Part shown: piece by piece, positions 13,901 through 25,186 of the stretch
Layout: each line of letters starts with the position of its first letter
Numbering within the stretch: the first letter of the stretch is position 1
NCBI GenBank assembly: GCA_037447655.1
Contig: JBBHKE010000834.1
Coordinates: 396,499 to 456,498, forward strand
Direction of reading: 5' to 3'
Length of the DNA: 60,000 nt
Source of the DNA: Zygnema cylindricum
Taxonomy: Eukaryota; Streptophyta; Zygnematophyceae; Zygnematales; Zygnemataceae
Translations under genes and position numbers: made by a program
Notes under the pieces: model-generated
Told to the model about the DNA's origin: nothing
What the model saw: the letters and a program-made list of their open reading frames with translations, nothing else
Database searches by the model: none

Positions 13901-16900
13901 GAGGGAGGGAGCAAAAAGTAAACTGTATATGGGTTTTTTCGGACACACCCAATATCATTTTTCCACTTCGAGAAAGACAACTATATATGGGTGCTTTAAT
14001 TGGGTGCTTTTAAATACATCTTTTTCCGATTTTTTTTGGAAATAGACTATGTATCAGTATTAATGTTGATACCTTTTTTTATCCCTCTCAAACTCTAATT
14101 TCTCCCTACAAATTGGTAAAGTTTTCCATCACTAAAAGGTAAAGACTATCACTTTTCAAATGTTCACATTTCAAAGAAAAACCAACAATATGACTTGTGA
14201 GGGAGAAAGGGGTTTAGGAAGTGAACGAAATTTCAACTCTAATAACAGTAGGAAGTACAGTAATAGTTGTGCAGTAATCAAATAAAAAAAGAGACTAATT
14301 AAGAATGGAAGAAATTCCAATTAATCATGAAATAGTAAAGCTAATCAAACTACGCTAGTGTGAATAGACTAGAGAGAAATTGACCCTGAGAAATAAGGTT
14401 ACCAATCTTATCTAGCTGGTTTGTGTGATCAAAATCGAGGATAGGAATATCAAGATCTGCCCAGGCAATGTTAAGTCTAGGGGAAAGAGGAGAGAAAAAG
14501 GAAAGAGGAAGAGGATCGGGTCCGGGTCAAAAGGACAGATAAATTATGGGCTTTCAAAACAGTTCAGATCTCATTTTGATTCTGGCTCCACTTTTGACTT
14601 TTCATAATTGACATTCAAAAATTGACATTTTTCGATTCCCAGGGTGAGCAAAAGTGGATACAAACATGCTATCTTTTACAATAATTAAACAGACAATCCG
14701 CATAATCAAAACAGATTACTGAAATATGCAGTAAAACAAGCCATAAAACGGAAAAGCTAGCCGGTAAATGAGCCTTTTGAAATTCTTACGGAACACCTTT
14801 TTCTTTCTCCATTTTAAGCGCATTCAAAAGCACCAAATAATAATTAACAATAATGACCAATATCGGCAACAAAAAAGATTAAAGATAAAGTATTTTTTAG
14901 TATTAACCACAAATGCAAGTTTTCCTCCATTCAGTTGACCAAAAAAGTTGACCAAAAAGGCAACAAAAAAGATCAAAGATTAAGAACTTTCAAATACTAA
15001 CCACAAATGCAAGTTTTCCTCCATTCAGTTGATCAATAAAGGCAACGAAAAAGTTTAAAGATATAGTATTTTCTAGTACTAACCACAAATGCAGGTTTTC
15101 CTCCATTCAGTTGACCAATAAAGGCAGCAAAAAAGATTAAAGATAAAGTATTTTCCAGTACTAACCACAAATGCAGGTTTTCCTCCATTCAGTTGATCAA
15201 TAAAGGCAACAACATCGGCTGTGAGAGCGGCTCGACTGTAGTTATGGACTCCGGATGGCTTATCGGACAAATTATAGCCTCGAAGATCAGGAGCAACTAC
15301 GTGATAACCGGCTCTGGATACAAAAGAATCGCAAAAAAAAAAAAAAGGACGATGTTAAAGCTAATTTTTAATTATCTCTGGAAAAGTAGGAAGAGAAAAT
15401 AAGGAAAAGGGCAACCTTAAAGCTAATTTTCAATCATCTCTGGAAATGAGGAATTGCAAGTGAAGGCAGAGGTTAGAGCTATTTTTTACGTTTTAGGACG
15501 CAAGAGAAAACAACCATAAGATGACAACTTTTAAAGACTTTCCCAACAGTAAGAGCATTCATTTACAGGGTTGTAAATTGACAACACCTTTTCCCAAGAG
15601 ATTACAATCACATTATTAGCCTTTGGAGGAGTAGAATAAACTTTCACTTTGGGTTGAAAGTCCTATGGGAGTCTTTCACCTAAGTGAAAAAATCGAGCAT
15701 TTAGATTCAGAGCATTAAAATGCTTTTAAAATATCACTGTCCAGGTTTTTGCAGGTTGAAATAACCGGGACGGATGTGAAAGATTGTGAAGAGCAAACCG
15801 GAACTTCTATTGCAATCTTTTATGCCAAAAAGTAAATATTTAATCACATCAGCCAAATCTACAACAATTACTACGATGAAGACACATCATCACACGGTTG
15901 TTGTAATATGAATTATAACATCGTGCATTTTTACTATTGTTATTACAAATATTACCCTGTAAAAGTCATAAAAGTGCCCGACTAGTAAGCCAGATACAGT
16001 GATATATCCTTATCTTATCTATAGGTATGTCCTTATCTTTCAGTAACCAAAATCTTATGGAAAACTCTTCACACATCCAAAGAGCAAATTATCAACCAAA
16101 ATTGGCAGAAATCAGTGGAGTTTATTTTTTAAAACATAAGTGTCATGATAAGCGTCACATTCAAAGGAAGATAAAAACTTCATTATAACAGGTCAAGGAA
16201 TCTTTTTCTGTTTTTTACTGCACACACATACATCTTCTGTGAACCTTCTATATAATGGGAAGAATGAACCTGCTTAAAGGTCCCAACTGAAGCTTCCATG
16301 TGTACCAAAAGGAAGGAAATCCGTGAAGAAGAATAATCTGAGAAACCGAACCACAAATCAATAAAACAACACATCGAATAGAAAACAAAACATGAAATCT
16401 AATGAAATCATCGCAACAAAACATAGAAAAAGGAATGGAAAACAAAACATGAAATCTGTTGAAACAACCATGAACTCAAGCCAGACTGCCATTTCCTACA
16501 GCTTCTTCAACAGCTATACAATTGTTTTTAAACTGAAAAGTCCCTTGCATCCATGGTTGTCATGGTTTTCAAAGTATAGGCAAATTGCCTTCTCAAATTT
16601 CCATATTGCATTATACCTATGCTAATTTTGGCTCAAAAGTGTGCAGTATTGTTTTCTGCAAACGAGGATAAAAATTCAGTTCTGAACCATTGATATTTAC
16701 CAAATTCAGTTTTAAAGTTATTTTTTAGTAAATACAAAGATACACTCATATGAAGTGTCTGGGATGTACGGAATTGCAAGAAGTTTCTTACTAACTTGAC
16801 AAAAATTTAAATTTCAAATGACAAACACGCAACATCAACAACATAATATTTTCCATCTGGAGCTCAAATACAAAAAGGTTTCCATATTTAACAATAGCAT

Positions 16901-17895
16901 GCATAAAGGTGCCCTTTTTTTATAAAGAGCAGAGATATTATAAAGAAATCAAGGTACCTTTTGTAATAAATGATAGAGACGCTTTCTCGAGATGGAAAAC
17001 CATCAGGTTACAACAGTACCAAAATGCAAAATGCAAAACGTGAAGGGATCAAGATAGTGAACAAAAACGTAGAGTTTTCCTGCTACAACCTTACCAGCTT
17101 ACCAGAAGGAGGTCCAAACTCAATATAAGGGAAAACTACACTGCCCATCGCTATTAGCGTAAAGAATGCGAAATTATAATGTTTAATACTAGTGTAGGAA
17201 ACAGGGCTAATTATAATCCACTCTCTATAGTTTTATAAACATTATTTTGTGATATTTGGACAAAAAAAAAGGAACCCTATTACTGTTGTTAACACTAATA
17301 GCGACGGGCAGTGTGAACTGCCATTGATATTAGAGTTAATGACTCTAATTCGAGCGAGTTTTTTTTTACTCAAAATCAGAAATTAGTGCCATTAACACTA
17401 TTTAACTAAGTAGTCCATAATGAGCCACTTGGCAAAAAAACAAATGGTTTAATTACTTCTAATAGAATGTCAACGCTAATAATTCACTAACTTCAATAGC
17501 GACAATCGGTGTACTTCGCCACAATAAATGGCTATACGGACAAAAGAATGTAAATTTTTCTCCTAAAATGCTAAAATACAATCTTATCAGTTGACCACAA
17601 GGAGAACCAAACTCAACATGATGAAAAAATCTTTGACCAGAATAAATGACTACGGACAAAAATCCAATCCAAAGCATTTCTGCCACAATCTTACCAGCTG
17701 TGCAAACTGCTTCACCAGAATAAGTCTCTACAGGGAGAAAAATATCATTTTGTTTCCTTACAATCTTACCAGCTGACCAGAAGGAGGTCCACACTCAACA
17801 TAGTGTAATACTACTTCACCAGAATATATGGCTCTATGAGTAACTGTGCAATCTTCTACAACTTCTTCAGTTCCAGCAATACTCAAAGCATCCAT
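10971..17895 (-). CDS. Epoxide-hydrolase-like alpha/beta hydrolase, nucleophile-elbow exon not found
   Basis: Soluble epoxide hydrolases open epoxides with an Asp nucleophile and an Asp-His charge relay. Exons on the minus strand: 17895-17770, 16337-16270, 15313-15166, 13812-13775, 12761-12659, 11991-11878 and 11072-10971. All join in phase and give 232 residues, short for a family usually near 300-320. The start is the ATG at 17895 (MDALSIAG). Visible motifs are HGFPSFWYTW (oxyanion hole), VVAPDLRGYNLSDKP, VEAFSRPGAL, VIWGENDTAFIP (relay Asp) and ATHWVMWDEP (catalytic His). The HDWGG nucleophile segment, expected between 15165 and 13813, was not found on either strand; joining exon 3 to exon 4 keeps the frame but removes about 60-70 residues. 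The upstream flank of exon 4 reads GWRIVLFQ, like the family's SWYIFFFQ, so exon 4 may start earlier. The gene is either a decaying copy or is missing sequence. The family call is firm; its activity is doubtful. Confidence 0.75.
11791..11870. repeat. A-rich tract in hydrolase intron
   Basis: Poly(A)/AAG sequence on the plus strand, which is the pyrimidine-rich start of the last intron of the minus-strand hydrolase gene. It has no coding signal. Confidence 0.6.
12141..12365. repeat. AAC/AAT low-complexity tract
   Basis: Degenerate trinucleotide sequence of AACAAT and ATAACA words within a hydrolase intron. The 103-residue open frame over it is Ile/Thr/Asn-only and is rejected as a gene. Confidence 0.8.
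13485..13592. repeat. C-rich CCCTCC tract
   Basis: Imperfect CCCTCCC repeats on the plus strand in the intron between the hydrolase exons at 13775 and 12761. Confidence 0.9.
14903..15200 (-). repeat. Tandem copies of the hydrolase exon-3 end and its donor site
   Basis: The genuine exon end (15200-15166, encoding QLNGGKPAFV, then the GTTAGT donor) is followed downstream by three more copies near 15078, 14996 and 14903. Spacing is 80-95 bases. The copies keep the coding words and GTTAGT- or GTTAAT-type donor sequences but have no preceding AG acceptor. They could act as alternative donors but not as separate exons. Confidence 0.8.
17139..17313. mobile_element. MITE with CACTGCCCATCGCTATTAG ends
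   Basis: 175-bp element with inverted ends, left CACTGCCCATCGCTATTAG and right CTAATAGCGACGGGCAGTG. It belongs to the GCTATTAGTGTTAA MITE family seen repeatedly in this window. A second member abuts it (to about 17511), and the pair interrupts a duplicated hydrolase exon fragment. TA at both outer edges suggests Tc1/mariner-type insertion. Confidence 0.7.
17314..17511. mobile_element. Second MITE abutting the first
   Basis: Sequence beginning CCATTGATATTAGAG and ending CAATAGCGACAATCGGTG, related to the neighbouring element's ends, followed by TA at 17512-17513. The boundary between the two elements is approximate. Confidence 0.5.
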
Positions 17896-19082
17896 TTTTG
17901 TTTACAGAGAGAGATATCGGCAGTATCGCAATCTGATCAATCTACAGTCATAAAGATAGTCATACTTCTATGTGAGAAAGTTTTGGTTCAAACAAAGGCT
18001 TCGTTGCAATTCCAAGAACATACTGCAGTGTTGTTCAAAAACGCCAAAAGGATCCGTACCGTACTTTTGTTCGTGACAACAAAATGAAAGGCCGTACCGT
18101 CTCTTCAAAATTTCAAATTGTAAATGTTGGCAACACTAAAATATTTTCTTCGACGTGGTATATCTCCATCTTCACGATCTCGGGATTACTTCAGGTGAAC
18201 CCAAATAGTGTGGACGAGATATGGAGCCATCGAGCGTTGTACTGATTTCGGCTACATTGGAACCATTACAAGAAATGGTTTGTTGAACACTAGAAATGGA
18301 TGATGAATGAGATGAGGAAACGAATAATCCCGTACCATTCATTCCGCAAAAAAACAAAAACAGAGGCGCCAAACGGCAAACAGGCCGACCGCTCGGCTGT
18401 CAACCTTTTTGGAGCGTAGGAACGGACAAAACATACGGTCAAGTGCGTCAAAACTTGACAGCTGTGGTAAATCATCTTCTTTTCCGGAAAACCTTTTCGG
18501 AATGCAAAAATCCGACTTTGAAAAAATAGGAAGTCGTATCCCGAATCATATGCGTGGTTCACACTTGAAAAATGGGAAAACGGAACGGTATGAAAACGGT
18601 ACTTTTTTTTATCCGCCGTGAACTGGCACGTGACGTTAGCCTACGTCAACTAGCGTGTCGTAATATAAACCACTTGCCCGTACGAAAAAGGAAACGCTTT
18701 GCGGACATGATATGTACAACGCTTTCCAAAACAAATTGTACTGCCACGCAAGCGTTTGTACAAACCGAAAATAACCCAGGAGGAACTTAGAACATGCCCA
18801 AAAATAAAACCTCGGGTGCCAGAAAAAAAAAACAGCATAGGACCAAGCGGATACCTCACACGAGTCATCTCTTCCTTTCACTTTCAGCGTTCCAAAATTT
18901 TGATAAACCTAGCAAAACTTTCCCAAGAAAAGGATTTTTTTTATCCCTGTTTTTACTGACAACCTCCTTCCTTTCCTCTGCGCCGCTCACTTCCTAAGTT
19001 TCTTTACTCTCACCCTTTAATCGGTTGTCTCTCTCCTTCCCCCCTCCCTCCCCCCTCCCTCCACCCTTCCCTCCCCCCCTCC
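17896..19082. other. Upstream region of the hydrolase, up to the assembly gap
   Basis: Holds the presumed 5' UTR and promoter side of the minus-strand hydrolase gene, then repeat-derived sequence (18556-18797). It becomes a C-rich CCCTCC tract just before the gap. No SEC10 exon was recognised here. Confidence 0.5.
18556..18797 (+). mobile_element. Truncated copy of the GGTTCACACTTG element
   Basis: Starts with the same GGTTCACACTTGAAAAA end as the full element at 24393-24987 and stays closely similar for about 240 bases. It then loses similarity, and no right terminus occurs before the gap. A frame reading RRELARD ... LRQLACR ... FVQTEN is shared with the other copy. Confidence 0.65.
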
Positions 19083-19092
19083 NNNNNNNNNN
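19083..19092. other. Assembly gap (10 N)
   Basis: Ten Ns joining a C/T-rich end on the left to a G/A-rich end on the right. The length is presumably nominal. Upstream exons of SEC10 must be lost here or belong on the other side of a misjoin. Confidence 0.95.
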
Positions 19093-19132
19093 GGAGGGGA
19101 GGGGGATGGGGAGAGAGGAGGGGGGGGGACGT

Positions 19133-19296
19133 CATGTAGTGCGTTTCTTAGTGCAACTTTAGTGTGTTATATAGTGCGTTATTTGTGTGTTACTTATTGT
19201 GTTGTTCTTGAGCTGTGTGGTTCCGTTATTTAGTGCGTTGTTTACTGCATCGCTGTGCGTGCTTTAGTGTGTCATTTAGTGCGTTTTTTTGTCTTT
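19133..19296 (+). repeat. Degenerate TTAGTGCGTT repeat
   Basis: Imperfect copies of TTAGTGCGTT and TTAGTGTGTT between the gap and the first visible SEC10 exon, in what should be a SEC10 intron. Confidence 0.7.
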
Positions 19297-19304
19297 TGTG
19301 GCAG

Positions 19305-22300
19305 GTGGAGCGGCTGCTGGCGGCGGAGCAGAAGGCGGCGGACTTCAAGCCGCCGGAGGACGGACCCCCCACAGACCACAGGCCCACAAGGGCGTGCATA
19401 CAGTAGGGGGGAAAACGAAACAAATTAAATAATAGTAATAATAATTAGAAGGAGATTTTTTAAAAGACTCGGATTCAAGATTCTCTAAAAAAAAAAAAAT
19501 ACTCTTGAGGACCCAAAAACGTAGACTTGTGGCATATTCTTTGGACCTTTTTGGATTTGGGCATGAATTCGGTGAGAATTTAAACTCTTAAAAGAAAAGA
19601 AAAGAAAAAAAGGGAACTCTAGAAGACTACAAAAAAAAATGAAAAATCCTTCAAGGAAAAGCTACGGTAAGTTATCCTACAGACCATAGACCTACTCGAA
19701 CCTGTATTCGTAAGAATCTAAATAAATGAATAAATAAATACATAAATAAGTAAAACAAAACTTTAATAGACCCAAAATTCAAGCCCGAGAAAAAAAAAAA
19801 GGACACTAAAAGACCCACCGCCCAAAAAAATAAATAAATCTGTGACGGTTGTGAGACGTTTTCCTCTTTAAACAAAAAAAAAGCTCTAAAAAGGTAATTT
19901 CTGATTTAATACAACTTTTTACGGTTTTTTTTTTAGGATAATTTTTTAATTAATACAAATTTTTACTTTTTTTTTTAAGGGTAATTTCTTATTTGGAGCG
20001 TCTCGTCGAAGTGGTATATTCATCTTTGGACGGCCCAAATCGACTAGCTTTTATGTCTAATCTGGTGAGCTTTTAATTTTTACTATTATTATTATTGTTC
20101 TTATTATATTGTTTATTTATTCATTTATGTATATTTATTCTTTTTTTTCTTTATTCCCTTTTTTTTTTCTTTCTTTATCTTTTTTTTTCTCCGTTGTTTT
20201 CATTTTTTTTATTGTTATATTTATCATTGTAAGGAGTGATTTGGGATTTTATCCGATGAAAAAATAAGTACCGCCGGGTTTGGAAATTGAAGTAAAAAAA
20301 AAAAAAAAAAAAAATTGGAAACCTTTATGACAAGAAATTTATGCAAACAAAAAAGTAAAATTCCCTGGATACACGGTTTTTTTTCTTAAAGTATGAGTTT
20401 AATTGTAAGTTTTACATGCTTTTGAGAGGAATTGAGTTTTATTTCGGTTTTTGTTTTAGTTTTTTTTTTTGGTTTCTGCTTCGAATCCTATTTCGGTTTT
20501 TGGTTTTAAGTTTATTTTGGTTTCTGTTTTAGATCTTTGTTTCGAAAATTGATATTAATTTTATTTTTCGATATTTTTCAGGGAAATCGCCTTCACAAAT
20601 CTCTTCTTGCCCACATTCAACGATTTGCTTTTAATCTCAGGTGTGTTTTTTTTACACATATATATGCGCAAACAAAAAATCTATGCATACATAGGTATGT
20701 GTAAGTTTTTATTTATATCTTTTGTAAATATACATATGCATGTATATGTATAATATGTATATAACATATATATGTACATGTCTATGTATTAATCAAATTT
20801 TGGGAAATTTTGTCATTTCATTCAAGAATTGAATAACATTTTCCGTTTTATTTTTATTTTATTTATTTATGCAGTGGTGGTCTCCGTCTAAAGAGAGACT
20901 TGGCGGAGTATTTGGATTTCGTTCGAACTTTCAAAGCTCCCTCGGTCGACGAATATTTCGAGGCAATGGGAGCGTGAGTTTTTTTTTTTTTTTTTTTTTT
21001 AACTCTTTGTTCTTTGTCCTCTGTTTTTTTTTTCGATTTTTTTTTTCATTTATTTTGGTTTTTTTCCTTTCCTTTCCCTTCCTTTCCCTTCCTTCCTTTG
21101 CTTCCCTTCTCTCCCCTTCCCTCCTCTTCCCTCCCCTTCCCTCCCCTTCCTCCCCTTTTTTCTTTCTTTTCTTTTCATTTCTTTTCTCTTCTTTTCTCTT
21201 ATTTCTTTTCTTTTCTTTTTTATTATTCTTGTTTAGAAAATGAGGAGTGTTTCTTCTATATTTTGACCTCCATTTTTTTTCGCGCTCGTTTTGTAATCAT
21301 AAATTACTTTTTTTTTTCTGGAATGAAAAAAAAGCTTTCCACTTTTTTTTAAAAAATGCTTTATTTTGACAAATGTCTATCACGTTCCATGTTGAATTTT
21401 TTCGGCTGAAAAATAAATAAAACCGTTTTTCACATTGGTATATCTTTTTATTGTTGCTTCTATGTTGAAACTTCCAGTTGTTTAAAATAATGATAGTAAT
21501 AATAATAATAATAAGAATAATAATAACAATTAAAACAACAACAACAACAATAATAATAATAATAACATATAAATGATTTTTACAGGCTGGTAAATCTTTT
21601 TATCGTTGCCCCGGAGAGTCTCCCGACAATTGTCGATTCCTGCAACATGAGAAAAGAAGATGCGATGGCGTAAGTTTTTTATATATATATATATATTGTT
21701 ATTTTTAGCTTTTTTAAAGCTTTTTAAAGTTTTTTAAGATTTTTTAATGCTTTTTTCATTACAAAAAAAACTCTTTAAAAACTTTTAAATTTTAAAAAAA
21801 ATTCAAAAGCAAATCCCTTGAAAACATGATAAAAAAAAAAACATTTTGAACGCCCTAAACAAATTCTTACAAGTTTTGGGAAGTTTTCAAGATTAAAACC
21901 CATAAAAAAAACGAGAAAAATTGAAAACCCTAGAAAAAGTTGAAATTGGGACACTTTTTTATTTGTTTGTCATCCTCTTCGACATGTTTTTGTAAATAAA
22001 AAGAATGTTTTTTTTTTTTTTTCTTACTAAGATTCTGTGATTTTCCTACATTTTCCAAGACTGAACTTGAAAAAAAATAAAAAATAAAATCACATCCCTT
22101 AGTGTTTTTGTTAGCATTAATTTCTATATAATTTTCTTAACATCAAGTTCTATGATTATTTTTTTTGTTAATATTAGGATTTATAAAAAAAAGTTGTCAA
22201 CTTTTAAGTTTCTATGATTATTTTGTCAACAAAAGTTTCCGTTATCTTTTGTTCTTTTATCGTTTTTTTTCCTTTTATCGTTTTTTTAACATCTTTTTTT

Positions 22301-22491
22301 GTCGTTTTTTCCTCTTTTTTTTATTGTTTTCTTTTTCTTTAATCGTTCTTTTTTCTTTTATCGTTTTTTTCCTTTAATCGTTTTTTTTTCTTTTTTTTAT
22401 CGTTTTTTTTTTCAGTTATATTCAATTACGAGAAGACTACAAGTCAGCCGGAATTCAATCAATTTTTGATTTTCGACCAATAGCTGCTTGA
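19305..22491 (+). CDS. SEC10: Exocyst complex subunit SEC10, C-terminal part (5'-partial)
   Basis: SEC10 (EXOC5) is a subunit of the octameric exocyst that tethers secretory vesicles to the plasma membrane. Exons: 19305-19402, 19980-20064, 20582-20640, 20875-20973, 21586-21669 and 22416-22491. Every junction is in phase. The roughly 166 residues carry plant-SEC10-like blocks: VERLLAAEQKAADFKPPEDG, PTDHRPT, ISYLERLVEVVYSSLDGPN, GNRLHKSLLAH, GGLRLKRDLAEY, FKAPSVDEYFEAMG, LFIVAPESLP and YIQLREDYKSA, then a stop at 22489. The family is about 800 residues, so most of the gene is missing, cut at the assembly gap 213 bases upstream. The first exon is strikingly GC-rich (Gly/Ala/Pro codons ending in G or C), while all later exons and introns are AT-rich. 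Identity is secure. Confidence 0.9.
20957..21235 (+). repeat. Poly(T) and CCTTCC tracts within a SEC10 intron
   Basis: A T run follows the donor at 20974, then mixed CTTCC and TTTTC repeats. Leu/Ser/Phe-only frames over this tract are artefacts. Confidence 0.85.
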
Positions 22492-23070
22492 CAACTGTAC
22501 TTTTTACTGAAAAATGAAGGTTTTTGGTTTTATTTTGGAAAAATTAAGTTTTATTTTCGGAAAAATGAAGGTTTTTGGGAAAAGTGAAGCTTTATTTTGG
22601 AAAAATGGAGTTTTATTTTGGAAATTTGAAGGTTTTTTTTGGAAATATAAAGTTTCTTTTGGTTTTTTTGTTATGAATAAATTGAACGAGTCGAATTTGT
22701 TTTTGAGCAGTTTTTTTTTTATTAGTTTGAAATAAATGTCCTTACATTGTTCATTTTTTAATGTCTACTTGTTATCTTTGTTGTTTCTTTTCACTTTTTT
22801 TTTTTTTGAAATATATTTAAACTTGTTTTAGTTTCTGTTTCAAAAGGGCGATAAACATATGTATTTTGGCTGGTGTTTTTTTGGTATTTTTTTCGGTGTT
22901 TTTTCGGTATTTTTTTGTTAGATATTATTTTTTGGTAATTATTTTTAGTATTTTAAGTATTTTTGGTAAAGTTTTCAGCAATTTTGATTTTTTGTCTGTT
23001 TTGGTAGCGTTTCGTATTTCTTGAAAAAAAAGTGTTTTTTTTTTTTTTTTTTTTTTTTTTTTTGTTATTT

Positions 23071-23141
<71 letters not shown>

Positions 23142-23640
23142 GAGAAATTGGACTTGTTTGTAAATGTCGTTTTTATTCCACAGTGTCTTTTGTTACCATA
23201 TTATATTTTGTGCCCAAAATAAGAGCCGTGTGCCTTTAACAATAATTGGTTTTGGTCTCGTCTATTTTATAATTATTATTTTAGTGTTATTACTTTAGGG
23301 TTGTTACTTCAGTTTTGTTACTTTATCATTATCACTTCAGTATTATAAATTTAACATTATTGTTCTACTGTTATTACTTTAGTATTATTAATTTAGTAGC
23401 TAGTAGAAGAGGTGAAAAAAGGGATACGAAAAAAAACAATATTGTTGATATTGGTCTCTCCCTCTCCCTTTCCCTGTCCCTCTCTGCCTTGCTTTGTCCT
23501 CTCTGCCTTGCTTTCTCTCCCTCTCTCCCTGTTCTTCGCCTTCCCTCTCACTTTCCCTCTTTGCCTCCCTTTTCTCTCCCTCTATCTCTCTTTTTGAGTG
23601 CCCTTAGCATGCCACATCACCACATGAATCCTAAATGTGA
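22492..23640. other. Region downstream of SEC10
   Basis: Contains GGAAAAATGAAG-like short repeats near 22510-22640, a T homopolymer block (23038-23138) and a CCCTCTC tract (23455-23600). No gene recognised. Confidence 0.6.
23038..23138 (+). repeat. Poly(T) tract of about 100 bases
   Basis: Nearly pure T run with a few interruptions. It could be the reverse complement of a retroposon poly(A) tail, but no retroposed body is recognisable beside it. Confidence 0.9.
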
Positions 23641-24392
23641 CCGATCTTGACCGTCCAACCCTCCCTCCCTCCCTCCCTCTCTCCCTCCCTCCCTCCAACC
23701 CTCACTCGCCGCGTGACTCCTTGTCTCCTCGATCGCCTCAGGCGCCTTGCCTTGGGCTGTGGCTCTTCTCCCCCTCTCCCTCCCGTCCCTCCCCCCTTCC
23801 CCTTCCGCATACTATGAATGACACCCGCGTAAAAATATCGATTGAAAATTTGAAATTAAATTAAAAAAATGCGCGTCGTCACGCGCGACGAAATCGAGCC
23901 ACACTATCTAAAAATCAACATTCGTAGATTGACAGCATAATTTTGTTTCACGCGTTTTAATATTTCCGTAGAAAACTTACAGTAGTTCAGTTTAGTTTAA
24001 AGAGGTTTCGTTTCACTTTGCATCTAAGTTCAATGTAACGCTTGGACGATTAAATTTCAATTTTGCGGCTAAGTGCAATCACCGTGGAACTCACGTAACG
24101 ACAAAAAGTGAGTGTCTGCAACACTTTTATTTACATGTGGTTGCCGCAGTTTTGTTACCGTAAACGTTCGTCGGCCGTGTGCACTGCAAATTTTATTATG
24201 ACGGTCGACGTCCCCAAGCGCGGCAAAATTTCAAGGGGTTGAAACAATATTTTGAAAGTCAAAGTTGTCTAACCGATTGACCGTCAAATTTATACTCAAC
24301 GGTACTATATTTGTACCAATATGTACTTCAAACGTACAAATTTTGACAAAATGACGTAAGTGACTGTGCGCAACCAAATCAGTCACTTGCGT

Positions 24393-24987
24393 GGTTCACA
24401 CTTGAAAAAGGGGAAAACGGTATGATATGAAAACAGTACTTGTTTTAGTCCGCCGTGAACTGGCACGTGACGCTAGCCTACGTCAACTAGCGTGTCGTGA
24501 TAGGAGCCACTTGCCCGTACGAAAAAGGAAACGCTTTGTTGACATGATATGTACAAATCCTTCCAAACCAAAATGTACTGCCACGCAAGCGTTTGTACAA
24601 ACCGAAAATAAACGCGAAGGAACTTTGGACATGCCTTTTTTTTTCCATCATTGTTTTTTTTTTGACATACGTGTTCTCTTAGCATTGGTCCCTAATTTGT
24701 TCATAAGTTCGACGGAAGGAATTCTGTCACGGTTCCGTCCGTAAAGCCGTTTCAAAATTCTTCAAAAGCGAAAGTCATTCAGGCATGATGGCGATGGCGG
24801 GGCGATTCTGCCGTTTTCTTAGGTTAATGGGAGTTTTTTAGCATAGAACTCCATCTTTTGTCGCCCTTCGGCTCAAAGCGATTGAAATAACCGCCCCAAC
24901 CGTCACGCCCGTTTTTTGTCATTTTATGAAATTTGGCGTGCGATCCCAAATTATGACATCGTTTTCCCATTTTTCCAAGTGTGAACC
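24393..24987. mobile_element. DNA element with GGTTCACACTTG terminal inverted repeats
   Basis: 595 bp. The left end GGTTCACACTTGAAAAA and the right end read in reverse, GGTTCACACTTGGAAAAA, form inverted repeats of about 27 bp ending in GGGAAAACG. No target-site duplication is evident. The 5' half is shared with the truncated copy at 18556. Confidence 0.7.
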
Positions 24988-25186
24988 CATCGTCATGATA
25001 AATTCCCTACTTTAATACATAGGGGCGACCCTAACATCCACCGACCTTCAAAGTTTGTGACATCTTTTGCCATTCACGTTTAATTTTGATTTTCATTTCA
25101 AAATTAAATCTGGCCGCAAACACGTCACGAATCATTAACTACCTCGGTGAGTATAGATGTTACGTTCAGATTTTATGTTTGAATAA

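Larger units (their letters stand above)
17085..17735 (-). repeat. Decayed tandem copies of hydrolase exon 1
   Basis: The 3' part of exon 1 (TATTCTGGTGAAG ... GGACCTCCTTCTGGTCAGCTG) recurs at 17733-17687 (internally deleted), 17648-17580 (donor changed to AT) and as a copy split into 17531-17512 and 17136-17085. MITE sequence fills the split and TA lies at both edges (17137-17138 and 17512-17513). The 17733 copy keeps both an AG acceptor and a GTAAGA donor and would be a 33-base in-frame cassette. Confidence 0.7.

Noticed and set aside
20869-21352. Phe/Leu/Ser-rich frames
   Set aside because: Run from a SEC10 exon into a poly(T)/CCTTCC intron tract in other frames.
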